From CAZZBK01 sp964652155 (lineage in GTDB: Bacteria; Planctomycetota; Planctomycetia; Pirellulales; PNKZ01), in NCBI GenBank assembly GCA_964652155.1, contig CAZZBK010000178.1, forward strand, positions 1-10,475: 10,475 nt of DNA. Reading direction: 5' to 3'. Under the pieces are notes generated by a model. That model worked only from the letters and a program-made list of their open reading frames with translations, did no database searches and had not been told where the DNA came from. Of the stretch, positions 1-6,848 are shown piece by piece. Position 1 is the stretch's first letter; every line of letters begins with the position of its first letter. The translations under genes and the position numbers were made by a program.

Positions 1-1
1 G

Positions 2-94
2 TTCCGGCGACTGCATCTGGCCAGCGGCCAATGGGTCGTCGTGCTCGATTATCCACCGCATCCTGAGCGGCCCCGGTATGTGCAATGGTGGTAA
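2..94 (+). CDS. C-terminal end of an upstream gene (partial)
   Basis: Reading from base 2 gives an open frame with no start in the window, ending in a TAA at 92-94. The residues include SGQWVVVLDYPPHPERPRYV and the chain ends in WW. The stretch reads like protein and has mostly G or C in third codon positions. It stops 48 nt before the next gene, which fits the compact spacing of this operon. The frame starting at base 3 is also open, but it would run 28 nt into the next gene's signal peptide and is less protein-like. Too little remains to name a family. Since a tail-completion gene follows after one insert, a head-tail junction protein is possible, but that is only positional inference. Confidence 0.4.
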   Translation, partial: FRRLHLASGQWVVVLDYPPHPERPRYVQWW

Positions 95-130
95 CGCGGC
101 AATTTTCAAGCAGCAATGGATCTCAAACCT

Positions 131-136
131 GGAGGG
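131..136 (+). promoter_or_regulatory. Ribosome binding site of the thioredoxin-like gene
   Basis: GGAGGG lies 6 nt before the ATG at 143. It decides that start over the in-frame ATG at 116, which would put nine hydrophilic residues in front of an otherwise clean signal peptide. Confidence 0.7.
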
Positions 137-142
137 ACGGTT

Positions 143-961
143 ATGCGACTGGCAATGCTTTCGATGTTGATGATGGTGTCGTGCGGCGCGGTGTCGGCGC
201 ACGCTCAGCGGTTGGAAGTGGACCAAGCCGAAGTGCTGCGGCACGGCGACATGGTTCAACATATTGATGGCCTGCAGGCTGGTGGCGCGGATGACGAGGT
301 GCTGGGGCCGCCGGAGTCCGACGCCGACCAATGGTTCATCAGCGTCGTATCCACCAAGGGGTGCGCAGGGTGCGAACGCTTGAAACAGGCCTGGCGCAGT
401 GATCCGAATTTACTGGCGCTGGCGAACCCCGACAACCCGAAAACGAGTTGGGCCCATTACAACGAATATCTCTACGAGGACCAGAGCCAGGCCTTTCGCT
501 GGCAGGATATCCGCATCACGGCGTTTCCGACCGTGATCGTCCAGCCGGCACGCAGCGGCAAGTACGGCGACCCGCGCACGGTCGTCTTTCAAGACGTCTA
601 CCGGGGCGATCCGAAACAATTGGCCGGCGCGATCAGCAACGCGATCCGACGTTATGTCGCCACACTCGATACCGCACCGACCCACCCTGGACCACGGGCC
701 GCCGACAACGCGAGTGTCGCTCCCCCTTGGTCACCCGCCCCCAAAGTTGAGCCGCAGCGACTGCCGGATATCGTGCCGATCAAGATTCCCCCGGAATCCC
801 GCAGCGAGCCGTTCAGTTGGCAGCAGTTGCTCTGGCAGGTCATCGCCGCCGTGGTGACGGCCGTGCTGGGGTACTTCGCCGGGCGCCGCACTCTTGGTAG
901 TTCGGACGCAGCGCCGTCGGTTCGGGCGCAGCGCAGCCGCAAATTCGTTCGTAGTCGCTGA
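143..961 (+). CDS. Exported thioredoxin-fold protein with C-terminal membrane anchor
   Basis: The product has 272 residues. Residues 1-21 form a Sec signal peptide (short basic start, methionine/leucine-rich core, AHA before Gln22). Residues 64-172 resemble a thioredoxin fold: a beta strand WFISVVS, then a CAGC redox motif at 74-77, and later TAFPTVIV with Pro129 in the position of the conserved cis-proline. A proline-rich linker (about 178-220) leads to one membrane helix at about 229-247 and a basic tail, so the redox domain should face the periplasm. Ser-Cys at 13-14 loosely recalls a lipobox, but Met occupies the -3 site. The gene lies just upstream of the tail genes, an unusual place for such a protein. 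It may form or isomerise disulfides, possibly in the cysteine-rich proteins encoded further down; that link is inference. The fold is fairly sure, the substrate unknown. Confidence 0.75.
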   Translation: MRLAMLSMLMMVSCGAVSAHAQRLEVDQAEVLRHGDMVQHIDGLQAGGADDEVLGPPESDADQWFISVVSTKGCAGCERLKQAWRSDPNLLALANPDNPKTSWAHYNEYLYEDQSQAFRWQDIRITAFPTVIVQPARSGKYGDPRTVVFQDVYRGDPKQLAGAISNAIRRYVATLDTAPTHPGPRAADNASVAPPWSPAPKVEPQRLPDIVPIKIPPESRSEPFSWQQLLWQVIAAVVTAVLGYFAGRRTLGSSDAAPSVRAQRSRKFVRSR

Positions 962-979
962 AGGTGAGGATGCTCGCCG

Positions 980-1372
980 ATGATCGGTGTGAAGGTGACC
1001 ACCCAGAGCAACGTCAAGCCGGTGTTGGCCAAGGTCCAGCGGGCCGAGATCGGCAATCTTGGCCACGCCGGTGCGGCGGTGCGGTTGGTGGCGCGGCGTT
1101 CGATTCGTCGCCGTCGCCAGAAGTCGGCTCCCGGCACGCCGCCCCACACGCGCCGCGGGCAACTGAAACGGGCCATCCAATACGCCGTCGAGAAAGAAAA
1201 CGACTTGGTGGTCGTGGGAACCAGTGCGGAAGTTGTCGGTCGCGCCGGTTCGGCCCACGAGCGCGGTGGTCGCTATCGGCGCCAGAAATATGACCGACGA
1301 CCGTTCATGGGACCAGCTTTAGAAAACATCACGCCACGGCTCCCCAAGCTGTGGGCCAACTCGGTGAAATAA
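980..1372 (+). CDS. HK97 gp10-like tail completion / head-tail joining protein
   Basis: This 130-residue basic protein has the layout of the HK97 gp10 family: an N-terminal helix region with clustered arginines (residues 38-47), the motif APGTPPHTRRGQLKRAI at about 50-66 corresponding to the family's PGxPP..RxGxLxxSI, a beta region with VVVGT, an SAHERGG stretch (91-97) matching the usual AxxhExGG, and RPFMGPAL near the end, the family's RPFxxPAL. gp10-type proteins cap the tail at the head-tail interface in siphophages. Normal family length is about 100-150 residues. The chosen ATG follows AAGGTGAGG with an 11-nt gap, slightly long; an overlapping GTG at 964 is in another frame. The tail tube gene follows directly, the standard order in siphophage tail modules. 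Confidence 0.8.
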   Translation: MIGVKVTTQSNVKPVLAKVQRAEIGNLGHAGAAVRLVARRSIRRRRQKSAPGTPPHTRRGQLKRAIQYAVEKENDLVVVGTSAEVVGRAGSAHERGGRYRRQKYDRRPFMGPALENITPRLPKLWANSVK

Positions 1373-1385
1373 GGAGCCAGCTGCG

Positions 1386-1805
1386 ATGAGTATCCGGTTA
1401 GGTATGGACGCGAAGATTTACTTCGGTGAGGCCGGCAGCACGGCGACTGAAGAAATGGCCAACGTCAAGGACGTGACCTTGTCGCTCGAGGCGGGGGAGG
1501 CCGACGTGACGACGCGGGCCAACGGGGGCTGGAAGGCGACCGCCGCCACGCTCAAGGACGCCAGTGTCGAGTTCGAGATGATTTGGGACACCGAAGACCC
1601 CGGCTTCTCGGCCATCCAACAGGCGTTCTTTGGCAATCAGCCGTTGGCGCTGGCCATTCTCGACGGCGAGAGCGGCAGCGGCCTGGACGCCGACTTCGTG
1701 ATCACCAAGTTCGATCGCAACGAGCCGTTGGAAGAGGCGATCACGGTCAGCATCACCGTCAAGCCGACCTATTCGACCCGTGCCCCGGAATGGATCGAGG
1801 GATAA
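1386..1805 (+). CDS. Phage major tail tube protein (TP901-1 type)
   Basis: This 139-residue protein builds the stacked rings of the tail tube. Its features match the TP901-1-like tail protein family: an N-terminal strand (MDAKIYF), the block VTLSLEAGEADVTTRA at residues 30-45 followed by GGWKATAATLKDASVEFEM, an aspartate-rich middle, and a C-terminal block with FDRNEPLEEAITVSITVKPT (109-128). The final WIEG is short and has no added Ig-like domain. An AAGGAG ribosome site at 1371-1376 sits 9 nt before the ATG. Its place between the gp10-like gene and the assembly chaperones, with the tape measure after them, is the expected tail order. A one-domain tube with a long tape measure points to a siphovirus-type non-contractile tail; no sheath gene is seen here. 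Confidence 0.85.
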   Translation: MSIRLGMDAKIYFGEAGSTATEEMANVKDVTLSLEAGEADVTTRANGGWKATAATLKDASVEFEMIWDTEDPGFSAIQQAFFGNQPLALAILDGESGSGLDADFVITKFDRNEPLEEAITVSITVKPTYSTRAPEWIEG

Positions 1806-1811
1806 CCGCTC

Positions 1812-2306
1812 ATGAAAACATTCACCGATAGCGCTGGTCGTGTCTGGACCGTGGCCATCAACGTCGACGCGATCAAACGCGTGCAGTCCCTCGTGCAGGT
1901 CAACCTGCTGGAAGCGATCGAAGGCAAGCTGCTCGAGCGGTTGTCGACCGATATGGTGCTGTTGTGCGACATTCTGTTTGCGCTGGTCAAGCCGGAGGCG
2001 GACGCCAAGAACGTCAGCGACCAGGATTTCGGCCGGGCGATGGCGGGGGACGTGCTCGATGCGGCGTCCACGGCGCTGCTGGAGGAACTGGTTGATTTTT
2101 TCCCGAGCGGCAAGCGTCGGCTGCTGAGCCAGGCGCTTGCCAAGCTGCAGAAGCTCGAAGCGCTGGCGATCGACGTGACCCGTCGCAAGCTCGACAGCGA
2201 CGATCTGGAGCGACAACTGCTCACGGAGTTGGAAACAGCGCTAGCCGCGCCTGGCGGCTCGTCTGGGAACTCGCCGGCATTGTCGGCGTCGACCCCGGGC
2301 GATTGA
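1812..2306 (+). CDS. Tail assembly chaperone, first frame (lambda gpG-like role)
   Basis: This 164-residue, mainly helical, acidic protein lies exactly between the tail tube and tape measure genes, where siphophages encode the G/GT tail assembly chaperones that wrap the tape measure protein before tube polymerisation. The N-terminal part (MKTFTDSAGRVWTVAI) is a beta hairpin; residues 22-140 are helical, with a DFFPSGKRR turn near 95-103. The last 20 residues (PGGSSGNSPALSASTPGD) are low-complexity, unlike the rest, and the -1 frame across the same DNA reads more like protein. This suggests some ribosomes slip to -1 and make a longer G-T fusion with the next frame. GAGGGA at 1797-1802 is the likely ribosome site. 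The role is inferred from position and architecture; I see no strong sequence motif of a named Pfam family. Confidence 0.65.
   Translation: MKTFTDSAGRVWTVAINVDAIKRVQSLVQVNLLEAIEGKLLERLSTDMVLLCDILFALVKPEADAKNVSDQDFGRAMAGDVLDAASTALLEELVDFFPSGKRRLLSQALAKLQKLEALAIDVTRRKLDSDDLERQLLTELETALAAPGGSSGNSPALSASTPGD
2096..2102 (+). promoter_or_regulatory. Candidate -1 slippery heptamer in the tail chaperone
   Basis: T TTT TTC is phased correctly to the first frame (TTT 2097-2099, TTC 2100-2102), so the tRNA-Phe in both sites could re-pair after a one-base backward slip. The last stop of the -1 frame (TGA 2093-2095) ends one base earlier, so this is the first point where slipping gives an open fusion. Against it, about 130 nt of -1 frame beyond the heptamer read like a shadow frame. 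Other candidates are G GAA ACA at 2231-2237, a weak match, and C CCG GGC at 2294-2300, a correctly phased XXXYYYZ heptamer next to the first-frame stop. Confidence 0.3.
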
Positions 2307-2524
2307 CGCTCAGGGAGTTGGTCACGATGGCCGAGGCGCGCACGCGGCAGGAATGGGCTCGCACCAGTTCGCTGTTGGCGCTGATCGCCAACGTACATCG
2401 CGACCCGAAGAAAACCCGACCGTTCAAGCCGGACGACTTCAATCCGCTTACTGAGCGATCGCAGCCGACCGTAAAGGTCGGAATTGACGTGTTGAAGCAG
2501 GTGTTCATCAACAGCCGAACGTGA
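2303..2524 (+). CDS. Tail assembly chaperone, second frame (gpT-like extension)
   Basis: The frame gives 73 residues from a TTG that overlaps the previous stop (TTGA). Recognisable content: LTLRELVTMAEARTRQEW, a TSSLLALIANVHRDPKK block and a PFKPDDF(N)P segment, a pattern I associate with the second chaperone frame of planctomycete tail modules. The protein-like reading continues upstream of the TTG (RAWRLVWELAGIVGVDPGRL, from about 2246), yet no ATG, GTG or TTG occurs in that frame back to the TGA at 2093-2095. The frame is -1 to the preceding gene. So it is probably made as a frameshift fusion, as lambda gpGT is, rather than from its own start; TTG initiation by coupling remains possible. 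The next gene overlaps this stop by 4 nt. Confidence 0.6.
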   Translation: MTLRELVTMAEARTRQEWARTSSLLALIANVHRDPKKTRPFKPDDFNPLTERSQPTVKVGIDVLKQVFINSRT

Positions 2525-4539
2525 GCCGAGTCATGCCGACGGGCAATGCTATTCGTGCGGGCGCCGCTTTCATCGAAATCTACACCAAGGACCATGCCTT
2601 GGTGCGTGGGCTCGATCGCGCGCAGAAGCGGCTTAAGGCGTTTGGCACCAGCGTGCGCGACTTTGGCACGAAGCTGGCCGGGATCGGTGCGGCGGCTGTC
2701 GCTCCGCTCGCGGCCAGCGCCAAGTTGTTCGGCGACACCGGCAGCGATCTGGTCGACATGAGCCAGCGCACCGGCGCGAGCGTCGAGGCGCTCTCGGAGA
2801 TGGGATTCGCCGCCGAACAGTCGGGCGCCGACATGGCAACCCTCGAAACCGGCCTGCGCAAGATGCAACGCACATTGGCCGAGGCAGCAGGCGGTTCCGA
2901 CTCGGCCCAGGAAGCATTGTCCGATCTCGGTCTGTCGGTCAGCGACTTGGCCGGCTTGTCCCCCGACGAACAGTTCAAACGCTTTGCCGATCGGATTGCG
3001 CTGATTCAAGACCCGGCGCAACGGGCGGCCGCCGCCATCAAACTGTTCGGCAAATCAGGGACGCAACTCTTGCCGCTGATGTCGGGGGGCGCAGCCGGCA
3101 TCGACGAACTGCAAAAACAGGCCCGCAAGTTAGGGCTGACGATCTCCACCGAAGATGCCACAGCGGCCGAGCAGTTCGGCGACACACTCGACGTGCTCTG
3201 GAAAGTGGTCAAGCGGGGCATCTTCGCTGTTGGAGCAGCGCTCGAGCCGGTGTTGAGTGATCTAGCGCAGACGGTGATTCGTAATCTGGTCACGGTCGCC
3301 CACTGGATCAAGCAGAACAAGGAACTGATCGTCACCGTGTTCAAGATCGCGGCGGCGGTTCTGGCCGGCGGTGCGGCCTTGGTTGTCTTGGGAGCCGCGA
3401 TCTCAGGCGTGGCGACGATCTTCGGCGCGGTGTCGGCCGTGATCACGGGCGTCGGCGCTGCTATCGGTATCCTGGGAGCGATTCTGGCCGCGATCCTGTC
3501 GCCGATCGGCCTGGTCATCACGGGCATCGTCGCGCTGGGCGGCTATCTACTCCACACCACGGGGGTTGGTGCGCAAGCGCTCGACTGGTTGGCCACGCGC
3601 TTCGCAGCGCTGAAGCACGAGGCGCTGGCCGCGTTTCAGGGGATCGGCGATGCCTTGGCGGCCGGCGACTTGGCACTGGCGGGGCGTATTCTCTGGCTCA
3701 CGCTTAAGCTCGAATGGCAGAAAGGTGTCAACTTTCTGCTCGAGCAATGGACGCGGTTCAAGGAATTTTTTTTGCGGATCGGCACCGAGGCTTTTTACGG
3801 CGCGGTGTTGGTGTTCAACGATGCCGTGGCCGGATTGCAAGTCGCCTGGGTCGAGACCACCAGCTTCCTGGCCAACGTCTGGACCCGTTTTACCGGTTGG
3901 CTGACCAAGGGTTGGAACTCGGCCGTCGGATTCTTGGAAAAGACCTGGGTCCGCTTCCAAGGGCTGTTTGACGATTCGGTCGACGTGCATGCCGAAGTCT
4001 CGCGGATCGATCAGGAGGCGGCCGAGCAGAACGCCGCCGCCGAGCAAGAGACTCACACCACGCTCGCCGGCCGTGAGCAACAGCGCCAAGCACGCCGCAC
4101 ATCGATCGAACGCGACCGCGCCGGAGCCGAGCAAGAAATCGTTCGCGAGGCGCTGGACGTTAGCGCTCGTCGGCAGGCAAAGAACAAGTCCGACATCGAT
4201 GCCTCGGAAAAGACCCTCAGCGACGCCCGTCAGGAATGGGAAGACGCGATCGCGCTGGCGGCCAAGCACCGCAAACAGGCCGAGGCCGATCAAGCCGCCA
4301 TGAAGCCGGGCGAATTCAAAGCACCCTCAATGGAAGACCTGCTCCAAGGCGCCGGTGACAACGTCGACCAAGCGGCGCAGCGGACCGTGGACGTGCAAGG
4401 CACGTTCAATGCCGCCGCCGCGCAAGGTCTTGCCGCCGGTGGCCCGTCCGATCGGATCGCCAAAGCGACCGAGGAAACGGCCAAGGGGGTCACCAAGCTG
4501 GTGCGGCATGCCGACCACGGCGGGCTGGTGTTTGAATGA
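2521..4539 (+). CDS. Phage tail tape measure protein
   Basis: This 672-residue protein sets tail length and occupies the tail lumen until DNA ejection. Residues 35-70 form an alanine-rich helix (FGTSVRDFGTKLAGIG), followed by the SQRTGASVEALSEMGFAAEQSG block (81-102), typical of tape measure proteins, and a QFKRFADRIA...DPAQRAAAAIKLFGKSG segment (151-180) also characteristic of them. A large hydrophobic stretch at about 274-345 can form two to four membrane-like helices, used by such proteins for inner-membrane penetration. Residues 485-600 are a charged coiled-coil-rich region. It starts with GTG inside the GTGA overlap with the chaperone stop, implying coupled translation; the ATG at 2533 is an alternative four codons in. 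A run of eight T at 3766-3773 encodes Phe-Phe-Leu and keeps the frame. At 672 residues it is short for a tape measure protein, so the tail should be fairly short. Confidence 0.9.
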   Translation: MSRVMPTGNAIRAGAAFIEIYTKDHALVRGLDRAQKRLKAFGTSVRDFGTKLAGIGAAAVAPLAASAKLFGDTGSDLVDMSQRTGASVEALSEMGFAAEQSGADMATLETGLRKMQRTLAEAAGGSDSAQEALSDLGLSVSDLAGLSPDEQFKRFADRIALIQDPAQRAAAAIKLFGKSGTQLLPLMSGGAAGIDELQKQARKLGLTISTEDATAAEQFGDTLDVLWKVVKRGIFAVGAALEPVLSDLAQTVIRNLVTVAHWIKQNKELIVTVFKIAAAVLAGGAALVVLGAAISGVATIFGAVSAVITGVGAAIGILGAILAAILSPIGLVITGIVALGGYLLHTTGVGAQALDWLATRFAALKHEALAAFQGIGDALAAGDLALAGRILWLTLKLEWQKGVNFLLEQWTRFKEFFLRIGTEAFYGAVLVFNDAVAGLQVAWVETTSFLANVWTRFTGWLTKGWNSAVGFLEKTWVRFQGLFDDSVDVHAEVSRIDQEAAEQNAAAEQETHTTLAGREQQRQARRTSIERDRAGAEQEIVREALDVSARRQAKNKSDIDASEKTLSDARQEWEDAIALAAKHRKQAEADQAAMKPGEFKAPSMEDLLQGAGDNVDQAAQRTVDVQGTFNAAAAQGLAAGGPSDRIAKATEETAKGVTKLVRHADHGGLVFE

Positions 4540-4548
4540 GAGGCCACC

Positions 4549-5328
4549 ATGCCCATTGAAGTCTGGGAAAAGTTCGGCAGTCGTGAATCGACCGCGGGCG
4601 ACAGTCCGTCGATCGATCTGCTGTATGTCATTCGCGGCACGTCCGACGATCTGACCGCGAAGGCGGCGCTAGCTAGCGCGTCGCCGGTGCTCTACGACGG
4701 CCTGCGCCGCGCCAGTTGGCACGTCGAGCCGCTCGGCGAAGACTTGTGGAACGGTTCCGTCCGCTACGACAAGATTGAAACCGCCGATTCGAGCTTCAGC
4801 TTCGACACCGGTGGCGGCACGCAGCATATCACGCAGAGCCTCGGCACCGTCGGCGCTTACGCGGCCAGCGGCCAGGCCCCGAACTTCTTCGGCGCGATCG
4901 GTGTCACGCATGACAGCGTCGAAGGGGTCGACATCACCGTCCCGATCTACCACTTCTCGGAAACCCATGCCTTCGACGCATTGCTGATCACCGGCGCGTA
5001 CAAAGCAACGCTCTTCAGTCTTACGGGCAAGGTCAATGGCGGAGAGTTCCGCGGGTTTGCCACGGGGGAGGTGCTGTTCCTGGGGGCGAGCGGCTCGCAA
5101 CGCGGCAGCGACCACTGGGAAATCAGCTATCGCTTCGCCGCCAGCCCCAACGTGAGCGGCTTGCAGATCGGTCCGATCAACGGCGTCAACAAGAAGGGTT
5201 GGGAATACCTGTGGGTCCGCTACGCCGACAGCGAGGACACAAGCGCCAAGACGCTGGTCAAGAAACCCTTCGCCGCCTACGTCGAGCAAGTCTACCCCTA
5301 TGGCAACTTCGCGGCCCTGGGGATTTGA
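4549..5328 (+). CDS. Probable distal tail protein, function unassigned
   Basis: The 259-residue product has no signal peptide or membrane segment and looks beta-rich: alternating strands run throughout, for example GVDITVPIYHFS, YKATLFSLTGKV and HWEISYRFAASP. N-terminal residues 20-75 (SIDLLYVIRGTSDD...SWHVEPLGEDLW) include a small domain with a tryptophan-rich turn. Position directly after the tape measure gene is where siphophages encode distal tail (Dit-type) or minor tail proteins, so a tail-tip structural role is likely. I recognise the sequence style from planctomycete tail clusters but cannot assign a named family. GAGAGG at 4538-4543 gives a well-placed ribosome site 5 nt from the ATG. 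Structure prediction and comparison with Dit proteins would settle the role. Confidence 0.6.
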   Translation: MPIEVWEKFGSRESTAGDSPSIDLLYVIRGTSDDLTAKAALASASPVLYDGLRRASWHVEPLGEDLWNGSVRYDKIETADSSFSFDTGGGTQHITQSLGTVGAYAASGQAPNFFGAIGVTHDSVEGVDITVPIYHFSETHAFDALLITGAYKATLFSLTGKVNGGEFRGFATGEVLFLGASGSQRGSDHWEISYRFAASPNVSGLQIGPINGVNKKGWEYLWVRYADSEDTSAKTLVKKPFAAYVEQVYPYGNFAALGI

Positions 5329-5331
5329 ACG

Positions 5332-6147
5332 ATGGCCGGCGATCATCTCAAGAAAGTGCAAGCGGGGGACGCGCTCCGCATTGAGGCGCGGACGTTCAAC
5401 ACGATCCTCGACGCCACGCGGGATTTTCTGGATCGTCGGCAGTCGCAAACGACCGACGCCGCTCGAGGGTTTCGTCAGACGGGCATCGTGCGGGTGCGCA
5501 ACGATTCGGGTGCTGACCGCGATCGGTTTCATGTACTGGGGATCGACGGCCCGGTCTTCACCCCCACCGCCAACCTCGACGAGTTTAAGAATCGCGTCGT
5601 GCTCAAAGGCAAGAAGCCTTCCCGCGACGATCACCTGGGCAATTTCGTCGTGCTGCTCGAGCCCATCCGCGCCAACCAGATCGGACTGGCCTATCTCGAC
5701 GGCGTCTGCCCGGCACGGATCGACGTGAAGCAAGAAAAACATCCGTTTGCCGATATCAAGCACGACGATGCCACGCTGCTGGAAAGCCGTGATGACGGCT
5801 CTGCCGTGATTCTCTGGAAAGAAACGGGCGAAGGGCAGAAATGGGCGGTCGTGCAACTCGGTCGGCGCACGACGGCCTGGTATTGGGGCACCTTGTCGGC
5901 CGATCTGAAGTACGGCGAATCGGCCGACGTCGCCCTGCAAAAACAAAACCCCGACGACGGTTCGCTCTCGTCGCTGGGGCGCACGGTGGAAGCCTACTGC
6001 CCGATCTTGGCCAGCCAGTACAAGCTTCCCAGCGGCGCGAAAGTGAAGGTCGAGGTCCACCCACCCTCGGGCCTGTGGAATGTCACCGCCAGCAGCCTGT
6101 GCCCGGAAAAGATTCCCGACGAAGAACCGCCTGCGGGGCCCAGCTGA
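5332..6147 (+). CDS. Probable minor tail protein, function unassigned
   Basis: The product has 271 residues and no export signal. It opens with a short helical segment (QAGDALRIEARTFNTILDAT, residues 11-30) that I associate with planctomycete phage-like proteins, then a beta-rich core with repeated short strands such as GIVRVRN, FHVLGIDG and GNFVVLLEP, and ends in a proline-rich tail (PDEEPPAGPS). It begins 3 nt after the previous stop and its own stop overlaps the next start (TGATG), so it is in the same operon. The N-terminal helix could anchor the protein to the tail tip, with the beta part exposed; this is inference. No catalytic motif was seen. Confidence 0.6.
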   Translation: MAGDHLKKVQAGDALRIEARTFNTILDATRDFLDRRQSQTTDAARGFRQTGIVRVRNDSGADRDRFHVLGIDGPVFTPTANLDEFKNRVVLKGKKPSRDDHLGNFVVLLEPIRANQIGLAYLDGVCPARIDVKQEKHPFADIKHDDATLLESRDDGSAVILWKETGEGQKWAVVQLGRRTTAWYWGTLSADLKYGESADVALQKQNPDDGSLSSLGRTVEAYCPILASQYKLPSGAKVKVEVHPPSGLWNVTASSLCPEKIPDEEPPAGPS

Positions 6148-6848
6148 TGGCCGACTGGGCATTCAACCTGGCGTGCTGCTGTTGTCCCGTCGGCTTCGAT
6201 GCCGGCGCGTGGCCCGGCATTCAAAGCTGCATCTGCGAGCACCCGATCGTGAATCTCAAGGATGGCATCGAGCGGATCGTCGATTGCCGAGCCGTTTTTT
6301 GCGGTCCATCGAGTGCCTGCGGCAGTGCCATGCAGTTCCAGAGCGCGCAGTATGCGGTGATCAAAGCCTGGGTTGAGAACGGCGGCCGACTGTGGTGCAA
6401 CGGTGAATACAACCAGGATGGCAATGGCTACGACTGCCTGGGAGACGAGGCCCGCGACAAGATCAACGCCTTCATGTCGGCACTGGGCTGCTCGCTGCAC
6501 CTTGGTCACCACGCCTGCAACTGCGGCTGCGCCGATCCCGAGGGCAATCCGTGGCTGGGGATCAACGGCGCGGCCAAGATCGTCACCACGCCGACCTCGT
6601 TGCCGGGCGTCTACCACGCCTGCGTCGGTGAAGTCACTGGTGGGACGCCGATCAACTGGACCCAACCCGAGCCCGACTACGGCGGCAGCGACGCCTGTCT
6701 CACGTCGTATCCGTGGATCGCCATCGAGCAGCTTGGCCAGGGCGTGGTTGTGCTCACGGGGGACTCGAACGTCTTCGATGGCTGTGCTCACGACAACTGC
6801 GAAATCGCCCAGCGGTTCATCCACAACAAGCCCGAGGATTTGATATGA
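6147..6848 (+). CDS. Cysteine-rich protein with possible GATase1/ThuA-like fold
   Basis: This 233-residue protein has 19 cysteines, including CCCC at 10-13, CIC at 28-30 and a CNCGC cluster at 124-128. Several parts look like the glutamine-amidotransferase-like superfamily used by ThuA-type proteins: VIKAWVENGGRLWCNGEY (71-88), an INAFMSALGCSL helix and turn, AIEQLGQGVVVLTGDSNVFD (192-211) and a closing helix with AQRFIHN. I see no clear nucleophile-Cys/His/Glu arrangement, so activity is uncertain. The ATG at 6147 overlaps the previous TGA by one base; the same frame is open further upstream but overlaps the preceding gene, so this start is preferred. So many cysteines suggest disulfides outside the cell or a metal site. 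Within the tail module it may be virion-attached or cargo. Fold call is tentative. Confidence 0.55.
   Translation: MADWAFNLACCCCPVGFDAGAWPGIQSCICEHPIVNLKDGIERIVDCRAVFCGPSSACGSAMQFQSAQYAVIKAWVENGGRLWCNGEYNQDGNGYDCLGDEARDKINAFMSALGCSLHLGHHACNCGCADPEGNPWLGINGAAKIVTTPTSLPGVYHACVGEVTGGTPINWTQPEPDYGGSDACLTSYPWIAIEQLGQGVVVLTGDSNVFDGCAHDNCEIAQRFIHNKPEDLI

Noticed and set aside
143..184. Lipoprotein signal in the thioredoxin-like protein
   Set aside because: Cys14 is preceded by Met-Val-Ser, which does not match the usual Leu/Val/Ile at -3, and a good signal peptidase I site (AHA) follows at residues 19-21.
3766..3773. Run of eight T inside the tape measure gene as a possible frameshift or phase-variation site
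   Set aside because: The run encodes Phe-Phe-Leu in frame, the tape measure reading frame continues normally on both sides, and the alternative frames are not protein-like.
5841..6146. Upstream extension of the cysteine-rich gene to 5841
   Set aside because: It would overlap the preceding tail gene by about 300 nt; the ATG at 6147 in the TGATG overlap fits the operon and the extension reads like a shadow frame.
4669..6162. Long open frame on the minus strand (about 497 codons) opposite two tail genes
   Set aside because: It is a by-product of high GC content: its residues are arginine/glycine/alanine-rich without a recognisable domain, and the plus-strand genes there have ribosome sites, operon overlaps and natural-looking sequences.
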